Assembly (NCBI GenBank): GCA_016934735.1
Contig: JAFGSG010000013.1
Span: 1-36,650, forward strand
Source: Spirochaetota bacterium
GTDB lineage: Bacteria > Spirochaetota > UBA4802 > JAFGDQ01
Length of the DNA stretch: 36,650 nt
Direction: 5' to 3'
Part shown: piece after piece, positions 8,561-16,640 of the stretch
How positions within the stretch are numbered: position 1 is the stretch's first letter
How the letters are laid out: every line of letters starts with the position of its first letter
Made by a program: the position numbers and the translations under genes
Notes under the pieces: generated by a model
The model's input: only the letters and a program-made list of their open reading frames with translations
Told to the model about the DNA's origin: nothing
The model's database searches: none

Positions 8561-9556
8561 TTATAACGGTAGAGTCTTCATCCTTAAATAAAGATCATCT
8601 CTTTTCATTTTCGCTTCTATTATGCCCGATTTGTTCAATCTTGCAAGATAGCCTAAAGCTGATCCGCAATGAATAAGGCTTTTGCTGTTATTTCCGTATA
8701 CTTTTGCAGTAAGATTTTTCAATGACATTTCGTTTGTGCCTTTAAGCACTTTTAAAAAAATATGCGATCGTCTGTCTTTCTTTTTAATTTCCTGTTCCAA
8801 TTTTTTGTACGGATCAGTGACAGGATCTCCATGGCTTGGGAGTATGACCTCAAGATCAAGTGATTGGAGCTTTTGAAGCGATTCAATGTATAAGGATAAA
8901 TTATCCGGTTCCATATATTTAACATTAAATACATCGACAATTCTTTGCGTGGCAATTTCTCTGTAATCGTAGCCTACAAATGTGGAGCCTTTTGAAATGA
9001 TATGATCACCCGTGAAAAGAGCTTTCCGTTCCTCGCTGTAAAGGCATATATGGCCCAGGGTATGACCCGGCGTATAAATAACGCGTAGTCTGACGCTTCC
9101 TGTGTCTATAATATCTCTGTCTTCTAAAAGCGTATCAACTTTCGATTCTTCGATCTTTAAATCATAATCAATCGAATAATTAAGTTCATCGGCAAGCTCC
9201 GGCTCAAAATGCTTTAAATAATTTTTTAAATTCCGGTTTATTTTCTGGGAATTTTCAATTATCGGACCCGCTATAGTTGAGGCGGCTACTGATGCCCCTG
9301 AAATTTCCCGCAGCTTTCTGTCACCGCCGAAATGTTCAATATGTTCGTGTGTATTGACAATTGTTGAAATATTATTAATTGTTTTACCGATCTTTTTTAA
9401 TTTTGAAGAGATGAGTTCTATAGATTGTAAATCACCTAAACCTGAATCTATCAGCACCGGTTCAGTTCCGTCTATATAATAAATATTTAATTTAGGCGTG
9501 GTAGAGAACGGGAGCGGCAGAGTAAGTGAATATATATCATCAAAATTCTTTTTCAA
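8561..9556 (-). CDS. MBL-fold metallo-hydrolase
   Basis: This 331-aa protein belongs to the metallo-beta-lactamase superfamily, with no signal peptide. The metal-binding signature is H70-E71-H72-I73-E74-H75, so Glu replaces the usual Asp of HxHxDH. Later ligands follow in YTPGHTLGH, FTGDHI and LPSHGDP. The last 80 residues (TNEMSLKNLTAKVYG, then LGYLARLNKSGIIEAK) look like a winged-helix-type tail, as seen in LACTB2-like members of this superfamily. The start is TTG, chosen because GGAG lies 7 nt upstream and no ATG fits. It follows the HU gene on the same strand, but the HU terminator separates them. Substrate is unknown; a thioester or phosphodiester is possible. Confidence 0.85.
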   Translation of the reverse strand: MKKNFDDIYSLTLPLPFSTTPKLNIYYIDGTEPVLIDSGLGDLQSIELISSKLKKIGKTINNISTIVNTHEHIEHFGGDRKLREISGASVAASTIAGPIIENSQKINRNLKNYLKHFEPELADELNYSIDYDLKIEESKVDTLLEDRDIIDTGSVRLRVIYTPGHTLGHICLYSEERKALFTGDHIISKGSTFVGYDYREIATQRIVDVFNVKYMEPDNLSLYIESLQKLQSLDLEVILPSHGDPVTDPYKKLEQEIKKKDRRSHIFLKVLKGTNEMSLKNLTAKVYGNNSKSLIHCGSALGYLARLNKSGIIEAKMKRDDLYLRMKTLPL

Positions 9557-9609
9557 GATTTGTCTCCGGAACTCGGGAATAGATGATCCATAAAGTATAA
9601 TAAAAATAA

Positions 9610-9639
9610 TATTACCTCCCCGTTATATGGGCGGGGAGG
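9610..9639 (-). terminator. Terminator after the HU gene
   Basis: The perfect 8-bp stem CCTCCCCG (9615-9622) / CGGGGAGG (9632-9639) has a 9-nt loop. On the minus strand it is followed by a U-rich stretch (AATATTATTTTTATT). It ends the HU transcript just past its stop codon. Confidence 0.7.
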
Positions 9640-9649
9640 CAGTCAAACA

Positions 9650-10030
9650 TTATTTTATTTTTACTTTTGCACCAAGAGAAGCTTCTTTAAAAGCTTTGTT
9701 AAAAACGAATTTAGGAACTTTTGTTGCTTTTTTCGGCGGGATTTTAATTTCCTCCCCGGTTATAGGATTTCTTCCGATTCTTGCTTTTGTAGCAGGCTTT
9801 ACTCTGACATATAATTTGCCGAAGGTGCCTACGGGTACACGCTCGCCGTTTATGGCGCCTGCGCGGATTACATCAAATAAATCTTCAATGATTTCTTTTG
9901 CCTGTTTCTTTGAAATATCATTTTTTTCTGAAACATATTGAATTATTGCAGATGCTGTGCATTTTTCAGGATATTTTACCTTTTTTTTTGCTGTATCCTT
10001 TGCTGCGTTCTTTGATAAATTTTTCGACAT
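9650..10030 (-). CDS. HU/IHF family DNA-binding protein with Lys-rich N-terminal extension
   Basis: This is a histone-like DNA-bending protein of the bacterial HU/IHF family. The core (about residues 26-126) has the dimerisation helices, GTFGKLYVR, and the DNA-binding arm containing the signature RNPITGEEIKIP with its intercalating Pro. HU proteins are usually about 90 aa. This one is 126 aa because of a lysine- and alanine-rich head (AAKDTAKKKVK), which resembles eukaryotic-style basic tails and probably adds non-specific DNA contacts. The start has an excellent AAGGAG site 6 nt upstream. It is transcribed singly, divergent from lexA, with a strong terminator. Expression is presumably high. 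Confidence 0.92.
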   Translation of the reverse strand: MSKNLSKNAAKDTAKKKVKYPEKCTASAIIQYVSEKNDISKKQAKEIIEDLFDVIRAGAINGERVPVGTFGKLYVRVKPATKARIGRNPITGEEIKIPPKKATKVPKFVFNKAFKEASLGAKVKIK

Positions 10031-10080
10031 TGTATCTCCTTGTTGATTGCAGTAGTTTTATTCCAAAACATGGATCGACC

Positions 10081-10109
10081 TCTTTTAATCGATAGCTCAT
10101 ATTTGTCAA
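10081..10109 (-). promoter_or_regulatory. Possible HU promoter
   Basis: A perfect TTGACA lies at plus 10104-10109 read on the minus strand, about 75 bp upstream of the HU start. The -10 region 15-17 bp downstream (TTAAAA/TAAAAG) is weak, so only the -35 is convincing. Confidence 0.35.
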
Positions 10110-10167
10110 GTTCCTTATGCGGATTATGCCTCATAAATATTTTATTGTTATATTAATTAAAAAAATC

Positions 10168-10195
10168 TTGACTTTCAGTAAACTTTCAGTATATT
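10168..10195 (+). promoter_or_regulatory. lexA promoter with direct-repeat putative operator
   Basis: TTGACT (10168-10173) and TATATT (10190-10195) are separated by 16 bp. Between and over the hexamers lie two identical copies of ACTTTCAGTA (10171-10180 and 10182-10191), spaced 11 bp apart, i.e. about one helical turn. LexA normally represses its own gene, so this direct repeat is the obvious SOS-box candidate. It matches neither the E. coli CTG-N10-CAG box nor the B. subtilis GAAC-N4-GTTC box. Confidence 0.55.
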
Positions 10196-10237
10196 GGAAA
10201 TAGGAGTATTTTTGAATTTTAGATTCTGGATGCGGTT

Positions 10238-10840
10238 ATGCATTTAACTGAAAAGCAGGAACGGGTTTATAAATTTATCAAAACTTATATTGAGGATAAT
10301 GACAGGCCGCCGAGTTATACCGAGATATGCGGGCATTTCGGGTTCAGTTCGCTTAATGCAGTATACGAACATCTCGATAATCTTGTCAGGAAGGGTTTCA
10401 TAAAGAAGGGGCTTCCTAATCAGAAGAGAAGCATTACGATTGCTGACCAGAAAAGACGGGCTGTTTCTATTCCGCTTCTGGGGCTCGTGCGCGCAGGAGA
10501 GCCTATCGACGTATGCGAGACTGTCGATTACGTTGACGTGCCGGAGGAGATGCTCGCCAGAGGCGAAAACGTGGCGCTCCGGGTTACCGGCAATTCCATG
10601 ATAGACGGGAACATATGCGACGGCGATATTATCATAGTGAAAAGGCAGACCACAGCCGAGAACGGGCAGGTAGTGGTCGCGCTAATAAATGATCAGGCAA
10701 CGGTTAAAGAGATTCATTTTCATAAAGACAAGATAGAACTAAGGCCGCGCAATCCTGAAGTAAAATCCATATTCGTAGGCAAAGGCGAGAGTTTCCAGAT
10801 CTACGGCATACTGGTTGGGATGTACCGGAAGTATAAGTAA
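10238..10840 (+). CDS. lexA: LexA repressor
   Basis: This is the SOS-response repressor and self-cleaving S24-family protein, 200 aa as expected. The N-terminal winged helix-turn-helix (about 1-70) contains RPPSYTEICGHFGF and the recognition helix SLNAVYEHLDNL. The C-terminal domain has the cleavage site A86-G87 (VRAGEP), the nucleophile S120 (GNSMID) and the general-base K157 (ATVKEI). All catalytic parts are intact, so it should be cleaved when RecA is activated. The recognition helix differs from E. coli LexA, in line with the unusual direct-repeat operator at 10171-10191. It sits upstream of the translesion polymerase pair on the same strand, separated by about 180 bp of hairpin-rich sequence. 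Confidence 0.95.
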   Translation: MHLTEKQERVYKFIKTYIEDNDRPPSYTEICGHFGFSSLNAVYEHLDNLVRKGFIKKGLPNQKRSITIADQKRRAVSIPLLGLVRAGEPIDVCETVDYVDVPEEMLARGENVALRVTGNSMIDGNICDGDIIIVKRQTTAENGQVVVALINDQATVKEIHFHKDKIELRPRNPEVKSIFVGKGESFQIYGILVGMYRKYK

Positions 10841-11002
10841 GACCTCATCCCCCTATCCCCCTTCTCATTTTGCTGATTTCTTTGTTCTTAGGTCCCCCTG
10901 CGGGGAATTTAGGGGGCTAAAGGCAAAATAGACAGACAATTGCTCTAATTTTTTATTACGTAAAAAATACGGGCAGAGGTCAGCTCATTTTAGAGAAGGG
11001 GG
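10841..11002. repeat. Hairpin-rich intergenic element between lexA and the imuB-like gene
   Basis: The outer inverted pairs are GACCTC (10841-10846) / GAGGTC (10976-10981) and CCCCCTTCTC (10857-10866) / GAGAAGGGGG (10993-11002). Inside are CCCCCT (10894-10899) / AGGGGG (10911-10916) and ATTTTTTA (10948-10955) / TAAAAAAT (10961-10968). The C-run/G-run style resembles dispersed intergenic repeats seen in many genomes. It may also attenuate read-through from lexA. Confidence 0.45.
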
Positions 11003-11023
11003 TAAAGTGGTAAGATTTATAAG

Positions 11024-12196
11024 GTGAGAAATATTTCTAAAATGAAAAAGCATGCTAAAAAAATAATCTTTATTTATATTCCGCATATCTTTGTTGAAGG
11101 CGAAAGATTGCGCCGTAAATGGGATAGTGATTCTTTATGCGCGGTTGCCAGTGGGGACTCTCCGGCAAGTATGGTAATTGACCTTACTAAAAATTTAGCA
11201 GCACTCAGGGTCAGGAAGGGAATGTTTTTAAAAAGTCTGAGGCATCTGGGAAAAGATATAAACTTAATTACGGCAGATCACGAATACATGAAAGAAATAA
11301 ACGATATGATCATAACATATCTTAAAGACTATTCTGTGATTGTTGAAAGTAATGCCTTTGGAGAGTTCTATATTGATCTGACCGGAACCGAGAGGCTTTT
11401 TGGCCGGGTTATGGACACATGCCTTACGGTTGTTTCACATCTGAATGAAGCATACGGCTTTAATGCGAGAGCAGGAATCGGAACCAACAAGCTGATTGCG
11501 CATCTGGCTGCAAAGGTGACTACGGGCAGGGCGGTATACGAAGTATGCGCTTCTTCGGAGACTGTCTTTCTGGGGCCGGCAAAGATCGCGTATATCCCGG
11601 ATATACGTTCAGAGGTAAAGGCTGAGCTTTCGTCGGGCTATAATATACGGACTGTAAACGAACTGCTCGGATTTTCGGAGTCGGATATGCAGGCAATGTT
11701 TAAAAGAGACGGCAGTCTTTTGTACTCTTACTCGAGGAACATGGCTCCCGATTTTTTATGCGCTGACGGGGAAGGCAGAGTGCTCGAGAAAACCCTGGTG
11801 CTTAGTGATGAAGCAAACGATGATGCGGTTATCCGCAGAAGGTTTTTTAATCTTGTGCTTGAAATGTGCTCCGATATGCGCAGAGAAAATATCTTTCCCA
11901 TGTATTTTGATTTAAAAATAATTTATAAGGATAATTACAGATACGCGAAAAGCAGAAAGTTATCCGTACCCACGTTTGTTGATAAAAGGCTTTATGCCGT
12001 GCTTCTGCCTTATCTTAACGAGGCTCTTAACAGAAGGACATGCATAAAGAAGATAGTCTTAACTTTTTCCGGCTTTATTCCTGCAGTTATACAGGAAAGC
12101 CTGTTCGATAATGACGACAAAGATTTAAAGCTCTGTCGTGCTTTTGACTCTATACGCGGCAAGTACGGTAAAAGAGCGATAGATTATTTTTGTTAG
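11024..12196 (+). CDS. imuB: ImuB-like inactive Y-family DNA polymerase
   Basis: This 390-aa Y-family (DinB/UmuC-like) protein has lost catalytic residues. Where Pol IV has the first metal Asp, this has FIYIPHIF. Where Pol IV has Asp-Glu before the YLDLT motif, this has G113-E114 in FGEFYIDLTG. The palm/fingers fold is still visible (TERLFG, NARAGIGTNKLIAHLAAK), as is the helix-hairpin-helix region (PAKIAYIPDI). This is what is known of ImuB, the adaptor that brings DnaE2 to damaged DNA through the sliding clamp. The start is uncertain: GTG at 11024 lacks a good ribosome site, and ATG at 11042 has AAGGTGAG upstream. No imuA-like gene is adjacent. The product should act in SOS-induced translesion synthesis with the next gene. 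Confidence 0.78.
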   Translation: MRNISKMKKHAKKIIFIYIPHIFVEGERLRRKWDSDSLCAVASGDSPASMVIDLTKNLAALRVRKGMFLKSLRHLGKDINLITADHEYMKEINDMIITYLKDYSVIVESNAFGEFYIDLTGTERLFGRVMDTCLTVVSHLNEAYGFNARAGIGTNKLIAHLAAKVTTGRAVYEVCASSETVFLGPAKIAYIPDIRSEVKAELSSGYNIRTVNELLGFSESDMQAMFKRDGSLLYSYSRNMAPDFLCADGEGRVLEKTLVLSDEANDDAVIRRRFFNLVLEMCSDMRRENIFPMYFDLKIIYKDNYRYAKSRKLSVPTFVDKRLYAVLLPYLNEALNRRTCIKKIVLTFSGFIPAVIQESLFDNDDKDLKLCRAFDSIRGKYGKRAIDYFC

Positions 12197-12252
12197 GAGT
12201 GAGCAGCCGGCTTTCAAAAATGGAGTATTGGAATGCAGTTCAGGACAGAATT

Positions 12253-15213
12253 ATGGACAACTTTGTGTTTCTCGAAAATCATTCTGTATATTCGCTCTGC
12301 GAAGGCACAATATTCGTGAGTGAGCTTGTTTCTTACGCAAAGAAGAACGGATTCCGCTATCTTTCTATCTGCGACACGAACGGGTTTTACGGCATAGTAA
12401 GATTTATCGAAGCGTGCAGGGAAGAGGGGCTGGCACCGGTAATATCATCCAGAATAAAAAGCGGATTCTTTAACGGCATACTGGTAGCGCGGACAATGCG
12501 GGGCTACGCGAAGATATGCAACTTTATTTCGCAGGTACGCATAAACAGCGAATATGATTTGAGAGACGTTCTGAGAATAATAGATAGCGATTACTATGTT
12601 ATTACTGACAACACGAATGTTCTCGAAATAGGGAATGCAAATCTTTATGCTGAGATAAATATCTTAAACAGGGATTACTTCGATATATACAGATACGCGA
12701 AGAAACGAAAAATAAAGACTGTGCTTATATATCCTGTATATTTTAAAGATGATGCAGGCCTCAAGCTGCATACTCTATTAAGGGCAATCCACGGCAATAA
12801 AAAGCTGTCTGCATTAAATGCGGACGAGGTTCAGCGCCCGGATGCGCGTTTTGTTCCATGCGAGGATGTAGCCGCGCGCTTTTCATACATGACGGACGCG
12901 ATTGCGAATACACACGAGATAGCAGAAAACTCGCAGTTTGATTTTCGTATGGGGAGCGCCATTTTTCCTAAATACACTGACAACGGCTTTTTTGTCTTAA
13001 AAGATATGTGCTACGCAAACATAGAGAAAAGATACCCTGCTGCATCCGGGGATGAGCGAGGGCGGATCATCGCGAGGCTGGAGAAAGAGCTGGCTGTTAT
13101 AAAACGGAAAGGATTTGCTGATTATTTTCTTGTAGTACAGGACATAGTCAGGCAGACAATGTATACATGCGGCCGCGGGTCTGCGGCATCCTCGATAGTA
13201 TCGTACCTGCTTTTCATAACGCATGTTGACCCTGTAAAGCATAATCTTTTTTTCGAAAGATTCATTAACGACGGCAGGGCTGATCCTCCGGACATAGACG
13301 TGGATTTCCCGTGGGACACGCGGGATGACATACTGGCGTATATTTTTAACAGGTATTCGACGGATAATGTCGCCATGGTTTCGAATCATATAACATTTTC
13401 CGTGCGGTCATCAGTAAGGGAGGTCGCCAAGGTATACGGCATTCCCGAGAATGAGATAAAAAAGATCACAAAGAATATAGGATTTTATTATAACAGGGAA
13501 AGCGACGAGATAAAAAATTATTCAAAGAATGCCGGAACTGCCGGGGAATGGAGAAGCATTTACGAGCAGGCTGTGGGCATAAGCGGCATGGTGCGCCACA
13601 TGTCAGTGCATTGCGGAGGAGTTGTGATCACGCCTAAGCCGGTAAGGTATTATATCCCGGTCGAGAAGGCTGCGAAGGGAGTGAATATAATACAGCTTGA
13701 AAAGGACCAGGCTGAGGATTTCGGTTTTATCAAGATCGATATTCTTGGCAACAGAAGCCTTGCTGTTGTGCGCGACGTACTCGCTCTTGTTAAAGATCAT
13801 TACGGGAAAGAGATCAAATATGAAGAGTTTAACCCGCTTGATGACGCAAAGACGATCTCTATGCTCGCTGCCGGCGAAAGCATGGGTGTATTTTACGTGG
13901 AGTCCCCGGCAATGCGCCAGCTTCAGAAAAAATCCCGAAAAGGCGATTACGAGCACCTTGTCATTCACTCGTCAATAATCCGGCCTGCGGCAAACACATG
14001 GATAAACGAATACCTGGAAAGACTGAGAGGGAAGCCGTTTAACGCGCTCATAGCTGGCATGGAGAAAATTCTGGAAGAGACATACGGAATTATGTGCTAC
14101 CAGGAGGACATTACAAAGATCGCGATGGAAATCGCGGATTTCAGTTTGAGCGAAGGCGAGGAACTCCGCAAAGTAGTATCAAAGAAGAGCAGACAGAAAC
14201 GCAAGATGGAACTTCGAGATAAAATGTATGAAAATTTGCGGAAAAAACATATTGAGGATAGAGTCATTGCTGAATTGTGGGACATGATAGAATCGTTCTC
14301 GGGATACAGTTTCTGCAAGGCGCACAGCGCGTCATACGCGCTTCTATCTTTTAAGTCATGCTTTCTTAAGGCACATTATCCTGCAGAATTCATGGGCGCA
14401 GTAATGAAGAACAAAGGCGGGTTTTATACTACGCTTGCATATATCTCTGAAGCAAGACGCATGGGACTGAAAATTGTCCCGCCGGATATTAACGAAAGCG
14501 AATACGAATTTTTCGGCTGCAGAGACAGTGTGTACATAGGCTTTATGCAGATTAAAGAGGTATCGCATAGAGGCATTATGAGTATTATTCGCGAAAGGAA
14601 TGCGAACGGAAAATACAAAAGCCTGTCGGATTTTCTACGAAGAACTGATGCCGGGCCGTCTGACACCGGGATACTTATAAAAGCAGGCTGTTTCGACAAG
14701 ATCGAAAAATACAATCAGCCGCAGCTTTTGTTTATAGCCAGGAAATTTTTCCACACAAAGAGAAGACTCGTTAATGAGGAATTATTCAGCGGGGTAAAGT
14801 ATGAAGAAATATTCCCGCCTCCTTTACGGGATATAACATACGATCAGAAGCTGAAGCAGGAACTGTATCTGTACGATTCTTTTATATCGATCCATCCTAT
14901 GATGTATTACAGAAATAGCATTAAAGAAAACGGTATTATATTCGCAAAAGAGCTTGAGGAATATATCGGGAAACGCGTGAAGGTTGCCGGGATTCTGATC
15001 ACTTCCAAGACAGTTATGACAAAAGATGATAAGCTTATGAAGTTCATAAGCTTCGAGGACGAGACAGCGATCTTTGAAAGCGTATTTTTTCCGAAAGCAT
15101 ACAAGAAGTTTGCCTTAATGCTCTCATATCAGCGTCCGTATATCTTAACAGGTAAAGTCGATGTTGAATTCGATACCATTATTTTTAATGCGATGGATAT
15201 CAGGTATGTGTGA
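12253..15213 (+). CDS. dnaE2: Error-prone DNA polymerase III alpha subunit (DnaE2/ImuC)
   Basis: This C-family polymerase of about 990 aa is the usual DnaE2 size and shorter than replicative DnaE. An N-terminal PHP domain begins with HSVYSL and is partly degenerate. The palm follows with GRGSAASSIVSYL, the metal site PDIDVDF, and the third acidic residue in IKIDILGN. Further on are a GYSFCKAHSASYA block, a helix-hairpin-helix region and an OB-fold (KRVKVAGILITSKTVMTKDD). I place the start at ATG 12253, since AGGA lies 7 nt upstream and the PHP motif then falls at the usual distance from the N-terminus. In-frame TTG 12190, GTG 12199 and ATG 12220 are alternatives. It is cotranscribed with the ImuB-like gene, and its base composition is visibly more GC-rich than most neighbours. 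Confidence 0.9.
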   Translation: MDNFVFLENHSVYSLCEGTIFVSELVSYAKKNGFRYLSICDTNGFYGIVRFIEACREEGLAPVISSRIKSGFFNGILVARTMRGYAKICNFISQVRINSEYDLRDVLRIIDSDYYVITDNTNVLEIGNANLYAEINILNRDYFDIYRYAKKRKIKTVLIYPVYFKDDAGLKLHTLLRAIHGNKKLSALNADEVQRPDARFVPCEDVAARFSYMTDAIANTHEIAENSQFDFRMGSAIFPKYTDNGFFVLKDMCYANIEKRYPAASGDERGRIIARLEKELAVIKRKGFADYFLVVQDIVRQTMYTCGRGSAASSIVSYLLFITHVDPVKHNLFFERFINDGRADPPDIDVDFPWDTRDDILAYIFNRYSTDNVAMVSNHITFSVRSSVREVAKVYGIPENEIKKITKNIGFYYNRESDEIKNYSKNAGTAGEWRSIYEQAVGISGMVRHMSVHCGGVVITPKPVRYYIPVEKAAKGVNIIQLEKDQAEDFGFIKIDILGNRSLAVVRDVLALVKDHYGKEIKYEEFNPLDDAKTISMLAAGESMGVFYVESPAMRQLQKKSRKGDYEHLVIHSSIIRPAANTWINEYLERLRGKPFNALIAGMEKILEETYGIMCYQEDITKIAMEIADFSLSEGEELRKVVSKKSRQKRKMELRDKMYENLRKKHIEDRVIAELWDMIESFSGYSFCKAHSASYALLSFKSCFLKAHYPAEFMGAVMKNKGGFYTTLAYISEARRMGLKIVPPDINESEYEFFGCRDSVYIGFMQIKEVSHRGIMSIIRERNANGKYKSLSDFLRRTDAGPSDTGILIKAGCFDKIEKYNQPQLLFIARKFFHTKRRLVNEELFSGVKYEEIFPPPLRDITYDQKLKQELYLYDSFISIHPMMYYRNSIKENGIIFAKELEEYIGKRVKVAGILITSKTVMTKDDKLMKFISFEDETAIFESVFFPKAYKKFALMLSYQRPYILTGKVDVEFDTIIFNAMDIRYV

Positions 15214-15260
15214 ACGAGATTGTTTTTTTTAATTTGTTATAGACTATTTAATATTATTAC

Positions 15261-15290
15261 TTGATTATTATTAAAATAGAATTTTAAAAT
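15261..15290 (+). promoter_or_regulatory. Possible promoter of the flavin-reductase/SRAP operon
   Basis: TTGATT (15261-15266) and TAAAAT (15285-15290) are 18 bp apart and lie 55 bp before the ATG at 15346. The region is very AT-rich, so chance matches are likely. Confidence 0.35.
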
Positions 15291-15345
15291 GGAACATCAT
15301 ATTATGCTATTATGGTATTTATAAATTTATATTTAGGCAATAATA

Positions 15346-15927
15346 ATGACAAAAGTAGTATGGAAGCCGGGCACAATGCTTTATCCGGTGCCGGCAGTAC
15401 TTGTAACTTCAGCTTATGGAAAAGCAATGAACGTGTTAACTGTTTCGTGGGCCGGAACTGTATGCACTGATCCGCCAATGCTGTCTGTGTCAATAAGGCC
15501 GGAACGGTATTCGTATGATCTCATAAAAAAGTCGGGCGAGTTTGTCGTTAATCTGCCAGGACAGGACATTGCGTTTGTTGTGGATTTCTGCGGGGTCAAA
15601 TCCGGGAGGGATGTTGATAAGTTCGAAAAGCTTAATCTGCATACCGAACATGGCTCAATTGTAAAAGCTCCTATTATAAAAGAATGCCCTGTTGCAATTG
15701 AAGCGAGAGTTAAGTCTGTAAAAGAACTTGGTAGCCATCATATGTTCCTGGCAAAAGTTGTTGCTGTTAATGTAGAAGAAAGACTGATCGATAAAAATGG
15801 CAGGCTGCATCTTGAAAGGGCCGGCCTCTTATGTTATAATCACGGATATTATTATTCAATATCAAAGTCTTTTGGGAAATTCGGTTTCTCGGTACAGAAG
15901 AAGAAAGATAAACGGAGATTAAGATAA
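15346..15927 (+). CDS. Flavin reductase-like (flavoredoxin family) protein
   Basis: This 193-aa FMN-binding split-barrel protein is of the flavin reductase/flavoredoxin type. Recognisable blocks are the N-terminal KPGTMLYPVPAVLVTS, the flavin-contact strand NVLTVSWAGTVCTDPPMLSVSI, EFVVNLPG, and FCGVKSGRDVDKF followed by the variable helix. Family members bind FMN and pass electrons from NAD(P)H to flavin or a partner protein, in the cytoplasm. The substrate is not predictable. The SRAP gene follows after only 3 nt, so the two should be cotranscribed. A functional link between a flavin protein and SRAP is not established and may be incidental. Confidence 0.88.
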   Translation: MTKVVWKPGTMLYPVPAVLVTSAYGKAMNVLTVSWAGTVCTDPPMLSVSIRPERYSYDLIKKSGEFVVNLPGQDIAFVVDFCGVKSGRDVDKFEKLNLHTEHGSIVKAPIIKECPVAIEARVKSVKELGSHHMFLAKVVAVNVEERLIDKNGRLHLERAGLLCYNHGYYYSISKSFGKFGFSVQKKKDKRRLR

Positions 15928-15930
15928 AAT

Positions 15931-16605
15931 ATGTGCGGAAGATTCACACAAAAAAGCGAAAGGCCGGACATTCAGCTTGAGTTTTATATTCAGGAATGGC
16001 AGGTTGAGCCTGCTGTGAGTTATAATATTGCGCCTTCGCAAAAGGCAGGCGTTGTGATTAATGACGGCCAAAAGAATATTTATGCTGCTTATCAATGGGG
16101 CCTTATTCCCCACTGGGCAAAAGATCCAAAGATCGGATATAATATGATAAACGCAAAAGCTGAGACAATTGATCAAAAGCCCAGTTTTAAAGGCCCGTTT
16201 AAAAGCAAGCGCTGCCTGATCCCCGCTGAAGGATTTTATGAGTGGAAGAAGACAGAAAGTAAAAAAATACCGTATTATATTTTTTTAATAGATGATCCTG
16301 TTTTCAGTATGGCAGGACTTTACGATGAATGGTCTTCATCCGAAAATGAGAAGCTCTGCACTTTCACAATAATTACTACTGAAGCAAATGAACTTATTGC
16401 AGAGATTCATGATAAAAAAAGAATGCCGGTCATTATACAAAAAAAAGACCGGGAAAGGTGGCTTAACAACGGCAGATACAATAAAACAGATATGCTGAAT
16501 CTTCTGAAGCCGTATGAGTCGGACTTTATGGATGCATACGAAGTTTCAGCTTTAGTGAATTCACCGAAAAATAACAATGCGCAGTGCATTGAACGGGTTG
16601 TTTAA
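15931..16605 (+). CDS. SRAP family protein (YedK/HMCES, abasic-site DNA-protein crosslinker)
   Basis: This is an SOS-response-associated peptidase (SRAP) family protein of 224 aa, a full-length single domain. Known members form a thiazolidine crosslink through Cys2 to abasic sites in single-stranded DNA. The residues needed are all here: Cys2 exposed after Met removal (MCGRFT), N74 (MINAKAE), E100 (IPAEGFYEW) and H160 (EIHDKKRMPVII). The usual NARAE is NAKAE. It follows the flavin-reductase-like gene by 3 nt. It lies about 0.7 kb past the lexA/imuB/dnaE2 cassette, which fits its genome-wide association with DNA-damage genes. Confidence 0.95.
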   Translation: MCGRFTQKSERPDIQLEFYIQEWQVEPAVSYNIAPSQKAGVVINDGQKNIYAAYQWGLIPHWAKDPKIGYNMINAKAETIDQKPSFKGPFKSKRCLIPAEGFYEWKKTESKKIPYYIFLIDDPVFSMAGLYDEWSSSENEKLCTFTIITTEANELIAEIHDKKRMPVIIQKKDRERWLNNGRYNKTDMLNLLKPYESDFMDAYEVSALVNSPKNNNAQCIERVV

Positions 16606-16640
16606 TATAGTATTATATTATTAATTACGAGGGATTTTTT

